Assembly (NCBI RefSeq): GCF_024679245.1
Contig: NC_090176.1
Coordinates: forward strand, 45,527,086 to 45,591,085
Length of the DNA: 64,000 nucleotides
Source of the DNA: Pseudorasbora parva
Lineage: Eukaryota; Chordata; Actinopteri; Cypriniformes; Gobionidae
Direction of reading: 5' to 3'
Positions 58,140 to 64,000 of this stretch are shown here, piece after piece (positions within the stretch are counted from its first letter, which is position 1; each line of letters opens with the position of its first letter). The notes beneath the pieces were generated by a model that worked only from the letters and a program-made list of their open reading frames with translations, was not told the origin of the DNA and made no database searches. Both the position numbers and the translations under genes were made by a program.

Positions 58140-58299
58140 TTAAGCTTTTCTTTGAGAAAAGAACAAAGAAGGGCGCTGAAATCATTCTTAAGAAAGAAAG
58201 ATGTGTTCAGAGTTTTGCTGTCCAGATACGCAAAAGTTAAATATATCAACTAGCTCCGCTTCACCTTAAAAAAAAAGTATGTGTCACTTCATAAAAATT

Positions 58300-58520
58300 T
58301 GGTTAAACCACTTGGGTCACATGGATTAATTTAATTATGTCTTTATATGTTTCTGGGGTTTGAAAGTGTCAGTTGTGTAGCTGTCAGTGGAGGGAGAGAA
58401 ATCGCTCAGATTTAATCCAAAACATTTTATTTTGTATTTCGAGGATAAACTAAAGTCTTATGGGTTTGGAATGACATAAGGGTGAGTAATTTTCATTTCT
58501 GGATGAACTATCCCTTTATA
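58300..58520. repeat. Fragment of the gaactatccctttaa MITE family
   Basis: aaaccacttgggtcacatgg ... gctgtcagtggagggagag ... ggtgagtaattttcatttc, tggatgaactatcccttta. Abuts the truncated end of the TAGCCT-family element. Confidence 0.75.
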
Positions 58521-59647
58521 GTTTCAGATAACGACAACAACAACATCTGCCTTACAGGTTTTATTCTTTCCTCTTGTATCTATCCATTTAAATTGAGTAG
58601 TTTCTGTAATTTCTGTGCAACTATATTGCAAAAATAATGAATTTGAAGTATTTTTCTGAACACTTCCACCTGCCCCGCTGGTTTAGTCAGTATTGGTTAA
58701 ATTACCACTGGTTGAGATGCTCTCAGCTTTTCTTTAAGTTTGTTTTTTATTAAAAAAAAAGGTTAGATTGTAGAATCGAGGCATAGTTTGTGTCCAGATG
58801 TTTTACGATTGGCCAGTAGTAGCCTACTGGTGGTCACAGTGACCCATCTTTCCATAGTTCATCTCAGCCTAATTCCTGGGATTACATGGCTTGCCTGATG
58901 AATAGATCAGCATCAGAGAGACAATGAGGCTGCTGGATGTCTTAAACTCACACAGCTCATTCTTTTCTATTGCTCTACCTCATGCTCAGCCACCCAGTAA
59001 AGCCCTAAGACCAAATGCCTTTCAACTTGCAAGTGCAAAATTCTTAATTAAAATAATGCGCAGCAATTTGTAAAAATAGAGAGATTTTTTTTAAATACAC
59101 ATGTTTTTTTTTTTTTTTTTGTATCAATGTATCAAAAAAGATGTGCATTTGTGGACCAGATGACGTGCACCATATATAACATTTTTGGTTTAACTGCATA
59201 TATCATTTTGGTCCCTATTTTTATTTATTTATTGAGACATGTTGACCTGACCATGACTACAAAATAGTCTTTCAGACAACGTATGTAGAATTTGTTCTCA
59301 GCTAGCCCACGTTTCCTGACCTTATAAATAGCACAGGGTTGACTAAATCACTCCTGACTGAAGATTATCCTACTTATAAAGTGCCTAAGGGGCCTTTTTT
59401 TTTAAAGGACATTATAAGATGGATAGTTGTGACTAGACCCAGATGGAATTTGCAGGCTTTTCTGTAAAAAATGTTACAAAATGTTTATACTTTAAATAAA
59501 TGCTGTTCTCAAACTTTTTTATTTTATTTTTAATTTTAATTTTATTTTTTTATTTTTTAGCACTGATAATAATAAAAATGTAAAAAAAAAAAAAAAAAAA
59601 ACTGCTTATTATGATTTGATAGATCATGTGACACTATAGCTGGATTT

Positions 59648-59800
59648 ACAAACCCAATTCCAAAAAAGTTGGGACACTGAGCAAATTGTGAATGAAAACA
59701 GAATGCAATGATGTGGTTGTTTAAAATTTCAATATTTTATTAAGAATACAACATAGATGACATATCAAATGTTTAAACTGCACTCTAAAAACTCCAATTA
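59648..59800. mobile_element. End of a DNA transposon (common cyprinid family)
   Basis: Starts caaacccaattccaaaaaag, ttgggacactgagcaaattg and runs through aatattttattaagaataca. This block is familiar as the terminus of a widespread fish DNA transposon. Only one end is present, and the family name is not certain. Confidence 0.55.
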
Positions 59801-60299
59801 ATAAAATGTTGGAAGAGCAAAAAAATATATGTTGAACTAATTTTCTTACTTGTGCCTAGTTAAGAAGATATATTATTAAGTCTGTAGAAATATATTTGAA
59901 AAGCATTAAATTAATTGATCATTGATTTTCAAATCCAGGTAACATTTAGAATTTCAAATGTTGACTGGACTAAAAAACACGAATCCAGTCAATATTTTAT
60001 AAAAGTAGGCTATGGCCAACACAATATTTTACACACAATATTTTACTATGGTAAATAGATTTTTGTTTGTGCTGTTGAAATGGGCTGTTAGAAACATTTG
60101 ATAGTAGCATATATCAAAACAATGTTTGTGAAATTAGATGTATTGTCGATGTTTTGTTTATGGTGGTATCTGCATTATGATGAGAAGATGGATCCTACAA
60201 CACTTACATATTACATATATAGCCTACATAATTCATGAACATATGTAGTTAATTGTGGAATTTAATCTGCCTAATTTTAATGAATACGTACAAGAGCTT

Positions 60300-60424
60300 G
60301 TTTGACTACGCGGAAGGATCTGTATTGCTCGTTTGATTTCGCGGAAGGATTGAGATCAAAGGACTTCGCGAGTTTCACCAGAGAGGCAGCATCAGCAATT
60401 TTGAGGGTGCAGTTCACTCGTCAG
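60300..60424 (+). other. Candidate 5' exon of an unidentified gene
   Basis: Moderately CpG-containing sequence ending gttcactcgtcag|gtaagt, a consensus donor. It contains an internal near-duplication (gtttgactacgcggaaggat and gtttgatttcgcggaaggat). No long reading frame, so it would be non-coding leader. A hAT element is inserted in the first bases of the would-be intron. The start is arbitrary. Confidence 0.3.
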
Positions 60425-60436
60425 GTAAGTGTTAAT

Positions 60437-61268
60437 TAGGGATGCACCGAAATGAAATTCTTGGCCGAAGCCGAAACCGAATAATAATGAAATGCTTGGC
60501 CGAAGACCGAAGGCCGAATACCGAACGCGGTGTTTCGCATTTTTTCCATTTATTTGGCAATTTTTTTTTACCATTATAATAATTAAATAGTAAAAATTTG
60601 CTTTTTACTATTTTGTGTTGCTTTTCAGAGAAATAAATCAAATAACAAAAATACAATTTCAAAATATTTATTTAACACTGAATTTTTTTTAACATTCCAG
60701 CAGATATTATACAAACTAAGCACAACATAACTTAAAATAAATAATTAGTAAAATAAAAAATATATTTTTATTTGGCCATCTTAGAAGCCCCCCTTCTTGA
60801 ATAGCCTATGTTAGGCCTATAACTGACTGCTGAAAGAATGTAACTCTGTATGTCTACAACAACTAATGTGCATTGAATAGTGCAAAAAATGTGGATGAAC
60901 CCACAACAAATAAATAACTGTCTTAGACATAAGCCTACTTAGCCTACTTCTTCAGGAAAAGTGGCAGGTTCTTCTTTATGAAAAGTAGCTTCTCTGCTTT
61001 CTCACATGAAAGTCGGTTCCTCTTCTCATCGATGACATGAGCACTAAATTTCAGCACTAAACAGTGCTTCCACACTGCTGACATGTTTGCTGCATAAAGC
61101 ACGCATCTCTTACTCTACGTGGGTTACTTTTTGATCGCGTCATTAAAAACGTCATTGTTCGGCCAAAATTATTCGGCCTTTTTACTTATTCGGCCGAATG
61201 CCGAAAGTGCTTTTTTTGGCTATTTTCGGCCGAATAATTTCGGTTGCCGAATATTCGGTGCATCCCTA
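60437..61268. mobile_element. hAT-type transposon, deleted, with perfect 8-bp target duplication
   Basis: Terminal inverted repeats tagggatgcaccgaa at the left and ttcggtgcatcccta at the right, flanked by gtgttaat at 60429-60436 and 61269-61276. Sub-terminal ggccgaa/ttcggcc motifs are repeated on both sides, probably transposase-binding sites. 832 bp; it retains only the end of the transposase gene (60944-61092). Confidence 0.93.
60944..61092 (-). pseudogene. hAT transposase C-terminal remnant
   Basis: The - strand frame ends HVIDEKRNRLSCEKAEKLLF, then IKKNLPLFLKK and TAG. This is the C-terminal hAT dimerisation motif (EKRxRLxxExxxxLxFxxxNL). The preceding catalytic domain is absent, removed by internal deletion. 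Confidence 0.85.
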
Positions 61269-61276
61269 GTGTTAAT

Positions 61277-63104
61277 GATTTAATTGCAGACAAATATGTC
61301 GAACATATTAGGCTTGTGTGGATATTTAACGTTAGAAGTGAAGAAAGAAGTAAATTCGAATTAAATATATCCAAGGGAAATAGGGATTATTTAGGCCGGA
61401 TGTCTACCTCAAGTTCACTCGTCATCGAATAAATTATTTACGGTACGTTAATGTGGTCTTTAACCATGTTTAAGTAATAATAAATAATTTTGTGTTAAAC
61501 TATAATACTATATAATGTATTTTAGATTTAATCTCAGCGTTTTGTGTGCTATTTTTGTGTCAGACAAACTTTCTCTGATTAGCTATATAGGCCAAGGTGC
61601 CCTGGTGATTTTTATACGAGCAAATTTACTGAAACATGTCAAACGTGTAACTTAATGTAGGTCAAATAATGTATGCTATTTAGGGTGGTTGTGTTGAACG
61701 TGATTTTTCGTGTTCCATCTTTTGAAATTATCCCGTAAACAAGTTAAGGGAACAACTTAACCACGAATACTATGATAAAATGGTGCTCATTTCATCGTCC
61801 TCACAAGTGGGACGAATTCTAAACAGCATAAGAGAAAGAAAGCAAGCCATGTAGGCCTATGTTGCAATATGGGCCAAAAAAATACTTTAGTTTGCAACTT
61901 TAGTTTAGTCACACATGCAAGTAAATTCTTAATATTGATAAAATGTACAAAGAATATAATTAGATTTTTTGAAATTAATTTTTCAAAAACATATACAAAA
62001 TAACAACAGCAACATTAAAGAAAGTTTAAAATGTAAAAAAAGCACACAACCTCCTTGTTTAGTTAGACAAAATACTGTGGAATTTTAATATTGGTGCCCC
62101 GGCCTGTTGTGTACACTAAGGATCTATTATTGAACATCTGTGTCTTATATATTACTGATGCTGCTCATTGCAAGAGATAACCTCTTGTGTTGTGGCACAT
62201 ACGTGAGTCTTTATTTCCCCCAGGAGGAACAAACCAGGCGACTGTGCCCTGCATTATTGCTTGTTTCTTTCCTCTAGGCCTGTCAGACTCCTGGCCCGCA
62301 CAAACCAGTGAAGGTTTGACACGCTCTGCTGTCCTTCATGATGTCATCATTATTTAAGCGCAATTGCTTTTTTTCATTCTAGCAATCTGTCTTCTCTGAC
62401 AGTACACCCCACCAAAGATATGCACCATGCGCACACTACAATGGATGTATTGTTAGAGTCTTGTGCTCGCCCATTCAGAAAGGTGGCTTGCGCTTTGACC
62501 ACAATGAGGCCACACCAGTGGTATGTTCTGCTTTCTCTTTCACTGACCCAGCCAAGAGGAATGCTGGGACTTGTGTCGAACATGGCAGCCATTTGTAGGG
62601 GAATCGTCTGGTTCTTGGTTTTTAGTTTACGACCAGTCGGTGGGTAAGAATTGCAGTTTGGTCGTGGATCCCAACTGCGTCTACAGTTCTGCAGAGACTC
62701 AAATAATTCTAGAGAGGACACGGAGGCTTTACAGAGTATATAATTATGTTGCAAATTTTCCTGTGGTAAGAAGGATGTTTATCAAGGGCCCTCATTTTCG
62801 AACCCGCATACGAGAGGCTCCCGTCTCTGCAAAGGGTTAAGGCAAATCCTTAACCAAACTTTGTCAACCATAAACCTGGCAGTGACCTGTTTACTCCCTT
62901 GTCTTAATGCGACACTTGGGTGTAATTATAAAGACAAACTTTGCTGCGACAGCACTGATAAGCAAGTAAACATTAAGGCCACTTAAATGCACAATGGTTT
63001 CACAATGGTTCTACCTCAGCCGTGGAGAAAGTTCACTTAGCATGAGATTTTATTTGGAAGAGGATACAGTTTCTCTCATTACCATTTTTATTTTCCGATT
63101 TTAG
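61277..63104. other. Unique-looking DNA between two candidate exons
   Basis: No repeat family recognised. Reading frames at 62374-62840 on both strands lack any recognisable domain and no splice sites frame them. It could be intron of the unknown + strand gene suggested by 60300-60424 and 63105-63175. Confidence 0.4.
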
Positions 63105-63175
63105 TATGCTGCTGGAGTTGCCAGCCAGGGTGGAACCAGAGAAACACAGTCAACGAGAGCATGAAGCACTTCAAG
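63105..63175 (+). other. Candidate 71-bp exon with start codon
   Basis: Preceded by a long pyrimidine tract ending ccgattttag and followed by CAAG|gtaatt. The second base begins an ATG, and the frame stays open across the exon (MLLELPARVEPEKHSQREHE, then ALQ), ending in phase 1. Could be the first coding exon of a + strand gene continuing beyond the window, possibly spliced to the leader at 60424. No protein family recognised. Confidence 0.3.
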
Positions 63176-63631
63176 GTAATTTATGTGCAATTTCAGCTTG
63201 GTGAATGAAACTTTTTGGCTCCCAGTTCAGCTCCCAGGGAAGATGTCTCGGCGCTACTGTCAAATCTGTTTGTTATTTTTGCAACCTGAGCAATATATTC
63301 ACCCGACCATCCCAGGTCTGAACTATTAGCCCTCACAGTTTCAGAGTGTTTAAAGTCAACATGAAATCAAAAATGATCCTTTTTACTTTTCCTGGTCTTA
63401 TTGCATGTGGTTCATTGGTGCATAATATTTCAAGCGACTGAAAACAGTCTTTTCCTCCTTCATTAACCTGGCTCCATTTTGATACGTAATGTTCAGTTTT
63501 CATTAACCCTCTATAAATTTAATGTTCTGTTTCACTTATAAATATGTCCAATTACCAAAGTAAATGGGTTGTGAACATCTGCAAAAATGTATTTGTAATC
63601 CTTTTTTATAGACTCTAAAAGAGACTCTTAA

Positions 63632-64000
63632 AGGGGGGGTGAAACACTCAGTTTCAGTAAATCTCATGTCAATCTTGAGTACCTATGAAGGATGCAATAC
63701 AATTCTATATCTCAGAAAAGTCTTTAGTTTTATTATATTTATAAAAGAAATATAGGCTGTACCGAGTCTTTCCGGAAAAAACTGAGCGGCTGGTGGCGTA
63801 TCGTGTGGGCGGAGCTAAAGAATGACGAGCGCACACAAAGCGGTGACGTCCTCAAGCGTAGAGAAGAAAACGCTACCCAGATTCAACTAATACAGATATG
63901 ATCCAGAATCAGATCCGGAGGATGAAATAAATTGAACAGGAGGAGCAACAACAGCAGGACGTCCGTCTCTGTGGTATGTACTGTATTTAGTGGCCTGTCA
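63632..64000 (+). mobile_element. CCCCCCC-TTAA element, left end, cut by the window edge
   Basis: TTAA (63628-63631) then agggggggtgaaacactcag. It closely follows 55133-55500 (tcttgagtacctat, ggctgtaccgagtcttt, gtatcgtgtgggcgg, aacaacagcaggacgtccgt). Runs off the right end. Confidence 0.92.

Larger units (their letters stand above)
56628..58268. mobile_element. TAGCCT-family element split by a TTAA transposon
   Basis: Starts tagcctagaaatctagacgc and follows the reverse of the 26941 copy (ggccaatcacatcgtgtatag, ttgaccgtgactctgg). It is broken at 56890 and resumes at 58144 (cttttctttgagaaaagaac ... actagctccgcttcacctt). The last ~90 bp of the family consensus are absent. No target duplication visible. 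Confidence 0.85.
48445..60299. other. Upstream flank of igfbp5; no gene recognised
   Basis: 48.5-49.35 kb is relatively CpG-rich and probably contains the igfbp5 promoter. 49.4-51.6 kb and 52.0-53.4 kb look like unique AT-rich DNA. From 53.4 to 58.5 kb the sequence is almost continuous transposon-derived repeat. Confidence 0.6.

Noticed and set aside
60408..61425. Shared agttcactcgtca at about 60411 and 61412 as a functional duplicate
   Set aside because: Thirteen matching bases with unrelated flanks; such matches are expected somewhere in 64 kb.
62374..62840. Opposing 75-126 residue frames as a gene
   Set aside because: Overlapping on both strands, no domain, no framing splice sites.

Overview
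This is vertebrate nuclear DNA, almost certainly from a cyprinid (carp/minnow-type) teleost. It has intron-split genes with GT-AG junctions, long CA/GT, AT and CT microsatellites, and a dense load of fish-type repeats: V-SINE, L2-type LINE pieces, a Tc1 element, hAT relatives and many TTAA- or TA-flanked non-autonomous DNA transposons. There are no operons, rRNA genes, functional tRNA genes or CRISPR arrays.

The only genes I can name with confidence are two insulin-like growth factor binding protein (IGFBP) genes arranged tail to tail, as IGFBP2 and IGFBP5 are in other vertebrates. igfbp2 is on the + strand and partial: exons 2, 3 and 4 lie at 18482-18639, 23165-23305 and 24735-24893. Exon 1, with the signal peptide and N-terminal IGF-binding domain, is not in the 18.5 kb to the left. 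igfbp5 is on the - strand and complete: exons at 48117-48444, 39813-40021, 39600-39719 and 38449-38589 encode 265 residues. The stop codons are 13.6 kb apart. Both products are secreted carriers that bind IGF-I/II and modulate receptor signalling. The igfbp2 C-terminus keeps an RGD, and igfbp5 keeps the basic heparin-binding/nuclear-localisation stretch.

Layout: 1-18481 is igfbp2 intron 1 (or upstream DNA), full of repeats. These include an L2 LINE tail, a 1.5 kb foldback element, a 606-bp TTAA element, two related 51/39-bp minisatellites, nested elements at 14.3-15.4 kb, and a broken Tc1 transposon followed by a MITE just before exon 2. 18482-25260 holds the igfbp2 exons and probable 3' UTR. 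25260-34385 is intergenic, with a three-deep transposon nest at 26.8-28.9 kb. 34390-38448 is probably the long igfbp5 3' UTR. 38449-48444 is igfbp5, with a 137-bp AT repeat and two long CT repeats in intron 1. 48445-64000 lies beyond the igfbp5 start. It has no recognisable gene, but contains two sequences with good splice signals that may be exons of an unknown + strand gene (ending at 60424 and at 63175), a hAT element with a perfect target duplication, and a TTAA element carrying an exon-like reading frame nested in another transposon.

The most interesting non-gene structures are the paired minisatellites, the nested transposons whose target duplications allow insertion order to be read, and three short reading frames of uncertain origin. 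I see no convincing new multi-gene system.
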